DNA of 42,164 nucleotides from UBA9410 sp036123635. GTDB lineage: Bacteria; Actinomycetota; Acidimicrobiia; Acidimicrobiales; MedAcidi-G1. The number at the start of each line of letters is the position of its first letter. Position 1 is the stretch's first letter. The notes under the pieces were generated by a model. The model saw nothing but the letters and a program-made list of their open reading frames with translations. It was not told the origin of the DNA and did not search any database. Positions 30,522 through 38,335 of the stretch are shown piece by piece. Both the position numbers and the translations under genes were made by a program. The stretch covers positions 1 to 42,164 of the forward strand of contig JAZADL010000137.1 of NCBI GenBank assembly GCA_036123635.1, written 5' to 3'.

Positions 30522-31405
30522 TGTCCCCAGCCGTCACCGTCACCGTCGACGTCGAGGACCTCCGGCCTACCACCGACCTTCCGGAAAGGGTCGTCGAGAT
30601 GACCCACCGGGTCCTGGACCTGCTCGCCGAGACTGGCCACCGGGCATCAATATTCGTGGTCGGCGAGTTGGCCGAGCGCCGGCCGAACCTGGTGCGACGT
30701 GCCGCCGCCGAAGGGCACGAAGTAGGCCTTCACTCATGGCGACACGTACCCATCTCCACCCAGGACCCCGACGAGTTCAGCCACGACCTTCGCCGGGGCC
30801 GTGCCCTGCTCCAGGACCTGTCCGGCCAAGCCGTGGAGGGATACAGGGCCCCCATGATGTCGCTTGTGCCGGCCTCGGCCTGGGCCATACCGCTTGTGAC
30901 CGAAGCCGGCTTCACTTACTCCTCCAGCGTCTTGCCCGGACCCAGCCCTCTATACGGCTGGCCCGGCCTACCCCGCCGACCCTTTCGGTGGGCTAGCGGC
31001 CCCATCGAGCTTCCCTGCCCTCTGGTCCGCCTCCCCGGGATCGACCTGCCCTACCTGGGTGGGACCTACCTGCGTCTGCTTCCGTCCGCCCTCCGTCGTT
31101 ACGGGCTACGGCGAGCTGGTCCCAATGAGGTGCTGTGGGCCTACTGCCATCCGTGGGAATTCGACCCTGACGAGGCCTTCCATCCACACGATCACATCGG
31201 GATGCTGGCTAGTCGGATCGCCTGGCTTCGCCGTTCCCGGATGGAGCACCAGATCAGGCGTCTACTCGCCGACCCGGTGGCCGGACCGCTCGGTGAATCA
31301 TTGGCCAGCTTGGACACCAACTCGCTCCCGGTCGTCGATCCCGCCCGGAGTCACGACCTGGGCCCCGCAGCGCGCTGGGCTAACGGACGGTTGAGGGAGC
31401 GGTGA
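30518..31405 (+). CDS. Polysaccharide deacetylase family protein (NodB domain)
   Basis: A 295-residue protein of the carbohydrate esterase 4 type. VTVDVEDL holds the catalytic and metal Asp. HRASIFVVGELAERRP and GHEVGLHSWRH give the metal HxxxH. GYRAP, FTYSSSVLPGP and CHPWEFDPD follow the order seen in exosortase-associated deacetylases of exopolysaccharide loci (DUF3473 type C-terminal part). There is no signal peptide, so it may act on cytosolic lipid-linked intermediates. It sits between two paralogous GT-C genes with overlaps on both sides, implying one pathway. Confidence 0.85.
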   Translation: MMSPAVTVTVDVEDLRPTTDLPERVVEMTHRVLDLLAETGHRASIFVVGELAERRPNLVRRAAAEGHEVGLHSWRHVPISTQDPDEFSHDLRRGRALLQDLSGQAVEGYRAPMMSLVPASAWAIPLVTEAGFTYSSSVLPGPSPLYGWPGLPRRPFRWASGPIELPCPLVRLPGIDLPYLGGTYLRLLPSALRRYGLRRAGPNEVLWAYCHPWEFDPDEAFHPHDHIGMLASRIAWLRRSRMEHQIRRLLADPVAGPLGESLASLDTNSLPVVDPARSHDLGPAARWANGRLRER

Positions 31406-32793
31406 AGATAAACCGGAGCCTCCTGCCCGACACGTTCCGAGGTCGGCTGGCCGCCATCGTCTTGCTCGGCCTCGGGATCCGATTCCTCTACCTGGCGCTG
31501 GTAGCCGTCGACAACCCGCTCAGCGGAGACGCCGCCGCCTACCACCTTTCGGCCAATCTCTTTGCTGACGGCCTCGGGTTCCCTGAACCGCTCCGCCACT
31601 TCTTCGGTGGGGTAGACGTCGTTCCCCTTCCCGAGGGTGAGGTAGTGGCCAAGACCCCGATCGGATATCTAGAGCCCACCGCGGGGCATCCCCCGGTGTG
31701 GACCGTCCTGCTGGGCACCTTTGCCTTCTTGGGTTTGACCACCGTGCTCCAGCAACAACTGGTATCGGTCCTATTAGGTGCACCGGCCATCGTCCTCATG
31801 GGCCTTCTGGGTCGGGAGCTCCGCTCGGACCGTCTCGGTCTCCTAGCCGCAGCCGGGACGGCCAGCTACGCCTTCATCTGGGTAAACGACGGCCTCCTCG
31901 TGGCTGAGACGGCGGCCATCGCTATGGCGGCGGCCACCATGCTGGTTGGCGTCCGTTTCTGGCGCGATCCGTCACGGCGCTCGGCGGTGGTACTGGGTCT
32001 AGTCGGAGGCCTGGCGGCTCTTACCCGGGCCGAGTTGGTCCTCTTCCTTCCGGTAGTCGCTGCCGTGGTCCTCCTCCGAACCCCCCTCCCGTGGAGGGAG
32101 CGGCTTCTCCGTTATCTCGCTTGTGGCCTAGCTGCCCTCGTCCTCTGCCTTCCGTGGTTCGTCCGTAACGTGGTCACCTTCGATGCCCCCGTCCTGTTTT
32201 CCAACGGAATAGGCACCGTGCTCGTCCAGGCCAACTGCGACGCCACCTACTACGGGCCGGACCTTGGCTACTGGAACCTGTCCTGTGGCCTACCCACTCC
32301 GTATGGGGTCGACGGAGGCCTACTCGACGAGTACGAACGTGACGTGGTAGTTCGGCAGCGGGCTACGTCGTACATATCGGCCAACCGAGAGCGCCTCCTG
32401 ACCACAGTAGTACCGGCCCGAATCGGGCGGATGTGGGGCCTCTACGAGCCGATCGGCCAACTCCGTCGGGATGTCCACGCCGACCGGCGCTCCTTCGCTG
32501 TCTCGATGCTGGGCCTTGTCCAGTTCGCGCTTCTGGTGCCTCTCGCCGTAGCCGGCCTGGAAGTCATACGTCGCCGGCGCGGGCCTCTACTGGTCCTCGG
32601 CGCCTGGATTCCGATCGCCACCTTCACGGCGGCCACTGCCTTTGGGAACACCCGCTACCGGACAGCCGCCGAAGCCTCTCTGGTGATCCTGGCCGCCGTG
32701 GCTTTAGATGCGGCGCTCAGCCGATGGAAACCGGGCGGGGCGTTATCTGGTCAGTCTGTGGTCGCGGCACAGCCCCCCAGAGGGTCCTCGTAA
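31402..32793 (+). CDS. GT-C family membrane glycosyltransferase, paralogue B
   Basis: A 463-residue polytopic protein related along its length to the one at 29118. Matching parts are LSGDAAAYHLSANLFADGLG, EPTAGHPPVW, WVNDGLLVAE, NCDATYYG, YWNLSCGLP and WGLYEPIGQLRRDV. The GTG start overlaps the deacetylase stop. Its last 43 bases overlap the 3' end of the oppositely directed SGNH gene. Two related transferases around one deacetylase suggest successive or alternating sugar additions. Confidence 0.78.
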   Translation: MKINRSLLPDTFRGRLAAIVLLGLGIRFLYLALVAVDNPLSGDAAAYHLSANLFADGLGFPEPLRHFFGGVDVVPLPEGEVVAKTPIGYLEPTAGHPPVWTVLLGTFAFLGLTTVLQQQLVSVLLGAPAIVLMGLLGRELRSDRLGLLAAAGTASYAFIWVNDGLLVAETAAIAMAAATMLVGVRFWRDPSRRSAVVLGLVGGLAALTRAELVLFLPVVAAVVLLRTPLPWRERLLRYLACGLAALVLCLPWFVRNVVTFDAPVLFSNGIGTVLVQANCDATYYGPDLGYWNLSCGLPTPYGVDGGLLDEYERDVVVRQRATSYISANRERLLTTVVPARIGRMWGLYEPIGQLRRDVHADRRSFAVSMLGLVQFALLVPLAVAGLEVIRRRRGPLLVLGAWIPIATFTAATAFGNTRYRTAAEASLVILAAVALDAALSRWKPGGALSGQSVVAAQPPRGSS

Positions 32794-33551
32794 CGGGCGT
32801 CTCGCGTCCATTCACCCTCCCACCAGTCGTCCATTTCTTCGGGCAGTGCGTGGATTTCCCGTACGGCAGTCAGGACCGCTTGGCCCAGTAGGGCCGCTCC
32901 TGCTGAGCAGAGGTGGCCGTCGTCTCGCCCATCCCTGACCTTCCGTACCTGGACTTCCGTTCCGGCCATTCCGGTCCGCATCCGGGTGAAACCTCCGAGC
33001 CTGTCGCCAAGGATCTGGTCGGTGTCCAGGTAGCTGACTCCGTCGTGGCGGTCGGCCAAGGCAGCGAACTCACGGTTAGCCGTTCGGCGAGCCTCCTCGA
33101 TTCCCTCGAGCGGCGGGGTGGGAGGCATGCCCAGCCAAATCACCGTCGCTCCCTTCGAGGTCAGTAGGTCGGCTACCTCGTCCAGCCGGCGTCCATACGC
33201 CGGGGGATCAGCCACGATCTCGCCCAGGTCCCAGCCGCCCAGCATGACCACCACTACGTCGGGGTTCCCGTCCAGCGCCTCCCGGAGGTAGTCGTCGATC
33301 CCGGGGCGGAACAAGCCGACCCCACCGTACGATCGAGCATCCACCGCAACCTCGCCAGTGGCCTCCAGGGCAGCGCGAATCCCCGGATCCCCGTCGTAAG
33401 CCACGCTGTCTCCAAGGGAAGCCACCCGCAGTGCCGATCCACTGGCCCTGAGTACCAGGGTTCCCGTGGTCGCTAGCAATAGGACGATCGCCAGGATGGC
33501 CCCCCAACGACTGCGAAATCCGCTCTGTCCCGTCTTCGACTCGTCGGACAT
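32751..33551 (-). CDS. SGNH-hydrolase-like protein with one N-terminal membrane anchor
   Basis: A 266-residue protein with a short basic cytosolic part, one span (AILAIVLLLATTGTLVL) and an outer SGNH domain. Block I is ASLGDSVAYDG with the Ser nucleophile, and the C-terminal His is in DDGHLCSAGAALLG. The Asn motif position reads MLGGWDLG, as in SGNH domains attached to acyltransferase-3 proteins. It probably adds or removes acyl groups on a surface glycan. I chose the ATG at 33551, which has TACTCT 8 bases before it; the longer frame crosses the next gene. Confidence 0.75.
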   Translation of the reverse strand: MSDESKTGQSGFRSRWGAILAIVLLLATTGTLVLRASGSALRVASLGDSVAYDGDPGIRAALEATGEVAVDARSYGGVGLFRPGIDDYLREALDGNPDVVVVMLGGWDLGEIVADPPAYGRRLDEVADLLTSKGATVIWLGMPPTPPLEGIEEARRTANREFAALADRHDGVSYLDTDQILGDRLGGFTRMRTGMAGTEVQVRKVRDGRDDGHLCSAGAALLGQAVLTAVREIHALPEEMDDWWEGEWTRDARYEDPLGGCAATTD

Positions 33552-33612
33552 AGCGCCTGAGAGTACAGGGGCACCCGGAGAGCCCCGGGGCCGCCAGTAG
33601 GATCCGTCGGCC

Positions 33613-33963
33613 ATGGCCCGGAACTTCTTCCGCCGAACCTCCCGGCGACGGGTACTAGCCGGTCTGGCCCTCCTCCTCGGTTTGTGGATTGCTCTGGCCC
33701 CGTTCGCCCGTCCTCTTCCCGGTGGCGCTCCGTACACCCTCGAGGCCACCCCAGAGATTCACTGTCGTTCGCCGCTAATCGGACTGTTGTCCGGCGACAG
33801 CCCCTGGGCCGACGTCTACACGACGCCTCGTCCCTCGTCCGACGACCCCCGGACTCCCACTACCGTTGACTGCCGGAGTCGAGCCGGCTTCCGGGTCGGA
33901 GTCGGCGCAATCTTCCTGATTGGCGGAGCATCCGTCCTGGTCATTGGCCGGCGGCGGAACTGA
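33613..33963 (+). CDS. Small two-span membrane protein with paired cysteines
   Basis: A 116-residue protein with a basic N-terminus (RNFFRRTSRRRV), a first hydrophobic span (about 14-32), an outer loop with two Cys (EIHCRSPL and VDCRSRAG) and a second span (about 94-111) ending in RRRN. The Cys pair may form a disulfide in the outer loop. TAGGAT lies 9 bases before the ATG. I recognise no family. It lies 6 bases before the GNAT gene and belongs to the glycan region. Confidence 0.65.
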   Translation: MARNFFRRTSRRRVLAGLALLLGLWIALAPFARPLPGGAPYTLEATPEIHCRSPLIGLLSGDSPWADVYTTPRPSSDDPRTPTTVDCRSRAGFRVGVGAIFLIGGASVLVIGRRRN

Positions 33964-33969
33964 ATCCTC

Positions 33970-34899
33970 GTGGAAGACCTCCGAGCCACAGCGGACCTAC
34001 TGAATACCGTGTTCGCTCACGAACCTCCAATAGGCATTAGTCACCTTGTCTGGTATTACCAGCAGAACCCGACTGGTCAGGCGGCCGTCGGGCAGGCCCA
34101 CGATCAAGGTCGCCTGGTGGGCAACTACGCACTAGTGCCGTTGCGTTTCCGATCGGCCACCGGACCGGCCCTCGTCCTGGGATTAGGTGTCGATCTTTCC
34201 ATCCACCCTAAGGCGCGGGGCTCCGGGGCCTACCGGCGGACCGTCGAGGACAGTTACCGGGTTGGTACCGAAGCTGGTCTCGACGGAATTCTCGGAGTAG
34301 CCAACGCCCAGTCGGCCCCCCGCATGGTGGAAGCTATGGGCTGGAGAATGCTTCCTCTGCTCGCCTCCCGGCTGCTGGTAGCCACGCCTGGAAGGCACGG
34401 ATTCGTCGCCTACCCCGCGAATCGCTCCCTCTTGGACTCCGACACGATCCAGCGAATATTGCCTCAGGAGGTGCCCAGTTCCGTCGATGGGCACAGTGCT
34501 ACCTGGGACTCCGCCCACCTGCGGTGGCGACTCGGACGGCCGGGAGCGGAGTACGTGGTACACGAGCGCGACGACGTTCTCCTCGTTAGCACTACAACCA
34601 CGGTACGGCACCTCCGGGTAGCCGTCCTGTTGAAGGTGATCCCCCGCCGCGTGCTAGCCGACCCGATCCCGTCCGGACCGCTAGCAGCTGCTCTGGCCTC
34701 CCACCACCGCACGCCTCTGGTACTGCACTGGGGGGCCAATCCCTCTGTTCGCTTCCTTGGGATCACGATTCCTCGCCGTCTCCAACCAAGTCCCCTGGTA
34801 CTGGTCGTGCATCCGTTTGCCGATAACGGTGTCCCACGCTTTGATCCCCGATCACTCTCGATCACCGAATTTGAATTTCTAGACTTCGACGCCTACTGA
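33970..34899 (+). CDS. GNAT-like N-acetyltransferase
   Basis: A 309-residue protein whose first half fits a GNAT acyltransferase: LLNTVFAHEPPIGISHLVWYYQQNPTG, then LGLGVDLSIHPKARGSGAYRRTVEDS, where the Arg/Gly-rich loop would bind the acyl-CoA phosphates. GVANAQSAPRMVEAMGWRML follows. The second half has no clear match and may be a second degenerate GNAT domain. Similar proteins occur in polysaccharide clusters, where they acetylate amino sugars. GTG start. Acyl donor and acceptor are unknown. Confidence 0.7.
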   Translation: MEDLRATADLLNTVFAHEPPIGISHLVWYYQQNPTGQAAVGQAHDQGRLVGNYALVPLRFRSATGPALVLGLGVDLSIHPKARGSGAYRRTVEDSYRVGTEAGLDGILGVANAQSAPRMVEAMGWRMLPLLASRLLVATPGRHGFVAYPANRSLLDSDTIQRILPQEVPSSVDGHSATWDSAHLRWRLGRPGAEYVVHERDDVLLVSTTTTVRHLRVAVLLKVIPRRVLADPIPSGPLAAALASHHRTPLVLHWGANPSVRFLGITIPRRLQPSPLVLVVHPFADNGVPRFDPRSLSITEFEFLDFDAY

Positions 34900-34936
34900 T
34901 CCGAACTCCACCGGACGACCAGGCGGAAGCGAGCGG

Positions 34937-34948
34937 TACCGTAGAACG
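34937..34948 (+). promoter_or_regulatory. Leaderless -10 element of the GT2 gene
   Basis: TACCGT (34937-34942) is followed by 6 bases and the GTG at 34949. The gap after the GNAT stop is 49 bases, so this gene pair has its own promoter inside the glycan region. Confidence 0.5.
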
Positions 34949-35659
34949 GTGCGTACCGCGGTAATCATCCCGGCTTACAACGAAGCCGCCGCCCTTCCCG
35001 GGGTCCTGGCCGCTCTGGAGGCTCACGTTCCTGACCACGACGTGGTCGTGGTAGACGACGGTTCCACGGACGGTACGGCCAACGCCGCGGAGGCTGGAGG
35101 GGCCACCTGCCTCCGTCTTCCCTTCAATTTGGGAATTGGCGGGGCTCTCCGGTTGGGCTTTCGCTACGCCGTGGAACAGGGCTATGACCGTGCCTACCAG
35201 TTCGACGCCGACGGCCAACACGACGCCTCCCAGGTATCTGCTCTGTTGGCCGGACTTCAGGACGCTGACATGGTGATCGGTACCCGATTCGGAAGCGGTG
35301 ACAGCTACCGAGTGGGCCGCAGCCGCGGGCTGGCTATGGGGCTGCTCCGACACATGGTGACCCAGATCTGCGGCCAGCGGTTCTCCGACACCTCGTCGGG
35401 CTTTCGGGCCTTCCGTCGCCCTGTACTGGAGTTCTTCGCCACCGAGTACCCGGTCGAATACATGGAATCAGTCGAGGCCCTCGTACTAGCCGTCCGCCGA
35501 GGCTTCGTTGTCAAGGAGGTCCCCGTGGTCATGCACGACCGATCGGGAGGAAGGGCCTCTACCCGAAATCTGCGGTTGGCCTACCACTTCGTTCGCCTCC
35601 TGATCGTCCTTCTTGCCGGCGATCCGGGCCGCGGACGACGCCAGAGGACTCAATCATGA
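34949..35659 (+). CDS. Family 2 glycosyltransferase, DPM1/polyprenyl-phosphate type
   Basis: A 236-residue GT-A fold enzyme. VIIPAYNEAAALPGVL, VVVDDGSTDGTA and the DXD-like FDADGQHD are diagnostic, as is RFSDTSSGFRAFRR. Such enzymes load a sugar from an NDP-sugar onto polyprenyl phosphate, making the donor that GT-C enzymes use. This would supply the four GT-C proteins encoded nearby. Its stop overlaps the DUF2304 start (ATGA), a standard pairing. Confidence 0.9.
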   Translation: MRTAVIIPAYNEAAALPGVLAALEAHVPDHDVVVVDDGSTDGTANAAEAGGATCLRLPFNLGIGGALRLGFRYAVEQGYDRAYQFDADGQHDASQVSALLAGLQDADMVIGTRFGSGDSYRVGRSRGLAMGLLRHMVTQICGQRFSDTSSGFRAFRRPVLEFFATEYPVEYMESVEALVLAVRRGFVVKEVPVVMHDRSGGRASTRNLRLAYHFVRLLIVLLAGDPGRGRRQRTQS

Positions 35660-36054
35660 CCGTCGAGACCCACGCCCTTCTGGCCACTCTGACCGTGCTA
35701 GCCGTCGCAGTGATCGTGCGCCTAGTACGCCGGCAGGTCCTCAAGGCCAAGTACACGGTGCTCTGGTTGACAGTCGGCCTGGTGCTAGCCATAACCGCTT
35801 CGGTTCCCACCCTGCTGGACCGGGTAGCTGACCTGCTCGGCATCTGGTACCAACCGACCCTCTTCCTGCTGCTGGCCATCGGGTTTCTGCTCCTCCTGTC
35901 CATGCATTTCTCCTACGAGATGTCCCGGATGGAGAAGCGGATCAGAGCCCTAGCCGAGGAGCTGGCTCTTCTTCGCGGACCGGGCGACAGCCCGGCCGGC
36001 CACGACCGGAGCCACGAAGGAGACAGGTCCGGAGAGAGTCACCCCGAGGCCTGA
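35656..36054 (+). CDS. DUF2304 membrane protein
   Basis: A 132-residue protein with three hydrophobic segments (about 6-24, 37-53 and 70-90) and a charged C-terminal helix (SYEMSRMEKRIRALAEELALL) of coiled-coil character. The VRRQVLKAKYTVLWL segment is typical of DUF2304, whose members nearly always follow a family 2 glycosyltransferase and are thought to assist it at the membrane. The ATG overlaps the GT2 stop. Confidence 0.87.
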   Translation: MTVETHALLATLTVLAVAVIVRLVRRQVLKAKYTVLWLTVGLVLAITASVPTLLDRVADLLGIWYQPTLFLLLAIGFLLLLSMHFSYEMSRMEKRIRALAEELALLRGPGDSPAGHDRSHEGDRSGESHPEA

Positions 36055-36062
36055 ACCTTCGG

Positions 36063-37013
36063 TTAGTCGTCTACCAGCCAGCCATCAGCGACAAGCCTCT
36101 CCTCCAGTTGGCGCGCCAGGAGGTCGGCCCCCACCTCGTGGAAATGGACGCCATGGGCCTTGCGGAGGTCAACCAGATGACCGTCCTCGTCCACCATCCG
36201 GTCCCGATAGGCACCCGAGGCGTCACCTAGCACCACCATGCTGTCCAGCGTTACCACTCCGGCACCCCTAGCCGTGATGGTGACGTCCCAGATGGCGTTC
36301 AGGTCGTCGGTGAGGAAACGGGCGTCACGCATCCTCGGGGTAGTCCACCAATACACCGAAGCACCCGCCGCTCTCCATTGCGCCAGGGCCTGCCCGGCCC
36401 GCTCGGTCAGGACTTCTCTCCATCGTTCAGAACCCGGTTCGAGAGCCTCTCCCTCCAGCACGTGGCCTTCGGACTCGTTGGCCCCAATCATCACCACCAC
36501 CACGTCGGGACGCACCTCGGCCACTAGACGGGAGTAGTCAGTAAGGACATCTTCCTCCCAGTCCCAGTGGGGAACCGTGAAACCGAACCCGAGAGCACCA
36601 CGACCCTCGATCTCGACGTCGGGTCTCGGTTCCAGAACCCGTTCCAGCCCGTACTGGAGGTCCAACATCAAAGAATCCCCGACAGCCAGCACCCGTAGCG
36701 GATCAGTCGGTGAGGCCCGCCGTACGACCAGTTCCCTTTTCGAATCAACTGGTACCGGGAAGACGACCGTCGGCTCAGGATCCAGAGCGTCTCGAATAGC
36801 AGTCAGCGGCCGGTCTAGTCCGACATCTCGGGCTAACCGGCCTGTGGGCTCGGACCATGTTCGGGCGACAACACGCCGCCAACCTGCCGGTTGGGTGTCG
36901 GCCCAGGAGCGCACCGCATCCGGTGCTAGCAGGCTGCTCGCCACGAGAACGAGTACCAGGGTGGTCATCAAGCGGGCGGCCCGACGTCGCTGGTTCCGGA
37001 CCGGGCTGATCAT
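36063..37013 (-). CDS. DUF459-type SGNH hydrolase-like secreted protein
   Basis: A 316-residue protein with an N-terminal hydrophobic segment (LMTTLVLVLVASSLLAP) as signal or anchor. The outer SGNH domain has VLAVGDSLMLDLQYGLE (Ser nucleophile), GRGALGFGFTVPHWDWEED, VVMIGANESEGH (Asn motif) and a late His in GVHFHEVGADLLA. DUF459 proteins occur in cell-surface glycan loci and probably transfer or remove acyl groups. TACCAT lies 9 bases before the ATG. Its stop faces the DUF2304 stop 8 bases away. Confidence 0.82.
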   Translation of the reverse strand: MISPVRNQRRRAARLMTTLVLVLVASSLLAPDAVRSWADTQPAGWRRVVARTWSEPTGRLARDVGLDRPLTAIRDALDPEPTVVFPVPVDSKRELVVRRASPTDPLRVLAVGDSLMLDLQYGLERVLEPRPDVEIEGRGALGFGFTVPHWDWEEDVLTDYSRLVAEVRPDVVVVMIGANESEGHVLEGEALEPGSERWREVLTERAGQALAQWRAAGASVYWWTTPRMRDARFLTDDLNAIWDVTITARGAGVVTLDSMVVLGDASGAYRDRMVDEDGHLVDLRKAHGVHFHEVGADLLARQLEERLVADGWLVDD

Positions 37014-37176
37014 GGGCCGGGAATGGTAGTTGGATACCCCTTCCCAAACGGGGATGTTGCGAATATGTTACGGATTGCCGCGATTCCGTGGTGCACTTCC
37101 TTTAGCATTTTTCCAGCGGTCCCGATCCGGGTTTCCGGAGTCAGGGTCGTCTGTCAACAAAAGGGGTACCTATCCA

Positions 37177-37497
37177 ATGATGTCAACAATTCTCACCCTG
37201 ATCATTCTTGGAATGGTCTTCCAGGGTGTTATGGCAGTGGTGAACAGCGTCTTAGACACCGTTGGTGTCAACTCGATGCTGGGCAGCATCCCTGTCGTGG
37301 GATCGAACCTAAACCTGATCTGGGCGTATCTATTCGTCGCGATCAGCGATCTGGGCGGTTGGGGCTATGCGGCCTCAACCGACATCCTCGGGATGGGCGA
37401 TTTTGGAACCGATCTAGGTTCTGCAATCGCCATCTGCGCCTTCATTCCTGTGAAGGATGCGGCACTGTCAGCTCTCAGTAAGGGCGTTGCCCGCTGA
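37177..37497 (+). CDS. Small hydrophobic membrane protein of lower GC content
   Basis: A 106-residue protein with two or three membrane spans (about 3-26, 46-58 and 80-93), rich in Gly, Ile, Val and Met, with few charges. The double ATG at 37177 is preceded by AAAAGGGG, 10 bases away. The open frame further up has no support. The gene and the 160 bases before it are clearly less GC-rich than the rest of the window. It has a long probable leader (TATGTT at 37064-37069 is a candidate -10) and a strong terminator of its own. I recognise no family. Confidence 0.7.
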   Translation: MMSTILTLIILGMVFQGVMAVVNSVLDTVGVNSMLGSIPVVGSNLNLIWAYLFVAISDLGGWGYAASTDILGMGDFGTDLGSAIAICAFIPVKDAALSALSKGVAR

Positions 37498-37512
37498 GTT
37501 AGTTGTAGGCAG

Positions 37513-37553
37513 AAAGCCCCGCTGCCTCCGGGCGGCGGGGCTTTCGCCGTTTT
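37513..37553 (+). terminator. Rho-independent terminator
   Basis: AAAGCCCCGC (37513-37522) pairs perfectly with GCGGGGCTTT (37535-37544) around a 12-base loop, followed by CGCCGTTTTC with a short T run. It lies 15 bases after the stop of the small membrane protein. It is the clearest intrinsic terminator in the window. Confidence 0.85.
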
Positions 37554-37570
37554 CTAGGTCTACGAATACC

Positions 37571-37599
37571 TCGAACATATGTTCGCCACGCAGTAACAT
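37571..37599 (+). promoter_or_regulatory. LexA (SOS) box overlapping the alkB promoter
   Basis: CGAACATATGTTCG (37572-37585) is a perfect palindrome and matches the actinobacterial LexA consensus TCGAAC-N4-GTTCGA at all but the last base when extended to 37571-37586. TAACAT (37594-37599) is a -10 located 6 bases before the ATG at 37606. The -35 position, 17 bases upstream, falls on TCGAAC, so bound LexA would block the promoter directly. Confidence 0.85.
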
Positions 37600-37605
37600 G
37601 GTTCG

Positions 37606-38253
37606 ATGCTCCAGGGCACCCTCTTCGGCAACCTTCCTTTCCACCTCGGTGACCTTGTAACAACCGTTCAGCGCATCCGGCTGGACGATGACTGCTGGGT
37701 GGATCACTCTCCTGGCTGGATCCAAGGGGCTGATGACCTCTACGCCACTTTCCGGGATTCTCTAGCTTGGCGGTCTCATCGGCGGTGGATTGTGGACCGC
37801 GAAGTGGTCGAACCGCGGTTGAGCACCGGCATAGCGAAGCCCAGTGTCGCCCTGCGAGAGATCGGACACCGCCTGACCGGGTACTACGGCATTGGCCTAG
37901 TTCCCAGTTGGGCCAATTTCTACCGGGATGGCTGCGACAGCGTGGCTTGGCACGGCGACCGGTTCCGGCCTGGAGCGGTCCATGAAACGGTCGCTCTGGT
38001 GTCGTTCGGCGGCCCACGAACCTTGCGCATCCGCCCCCGGGGAGGCGGCCCTTCCTGGTCATGGAATCTCGCTTCGGGCGACCTCCTGGTCATGGGAGGC
38101 CTGACCCAGCATCGCTTTGAGCATTGCATTCCGAAAGCCACGAAAGCAGGCGGAAGGGTCAGCGTGGCCTACCGGTGCCCTAGAGGCCGTGAGTATGACC
38201 CGACTGTGGTCCGACAGCACGGTCGAAACCACCTCCGTCTTTCCCGTCTCTGA
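37606..38253 (+). CDS. alkB: AlkB-family Fe(II)/2-oxoglutarate dioxygenase
   Basis: A 215-residue dioxygenase of the AlkB family, which removes alkyl groups from DNA or RNA bases by oxidation. The fold is clear from ANFYRDGCDSVAWHGDR, with the HxD metal pair in WHGDR. LVSFGGPRTLRIRPR, DLLVMGG and QHRFEHCIPK (distal His) follow, and GGRVSVAYR carries the 2-oxoglutarate-binding Arg. The N-terminal PGWI(Q)GADDLYATF also fits. The upstream LexA box makes it a predicted member of the SOS response. The mRNA is probably leaderless. Confidence 0.9.
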   Translation: MLQGTLFGNLPFHLGDLVTTVQRIRLDDDCWVDHSPGWIQGADDLYATFRDSLAWRSHRRWIVDREVVEPRLSTGIAKPSVALREIGHRLTGYYGIGLVPSWANFYRDGCDSVAWHGDRFRPGAVHETVALVSFGGPRTLRIRPRGGGPSWSWNLASGDLLVMGGLTQHRFEHCIPKATKAGGRVSVAYRCPRGREYDPTVVRQHGRNHLRLSRL

Positions 38254-38335
38254 GAGGAGTCCGGTCGACCACTACTGTGCCTCCCCACGCCGACCGGACA
38301 ACGTGTCCTTGGCAGCGACGGGAGGCCTTGTCGAC

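Noticed and set aside
37030..37176. Upstream extension of the small membrane protein at 37177
   Set aside because: The added residues have no membrane or domain character, and AAAAGGGG precedes the double ATG.
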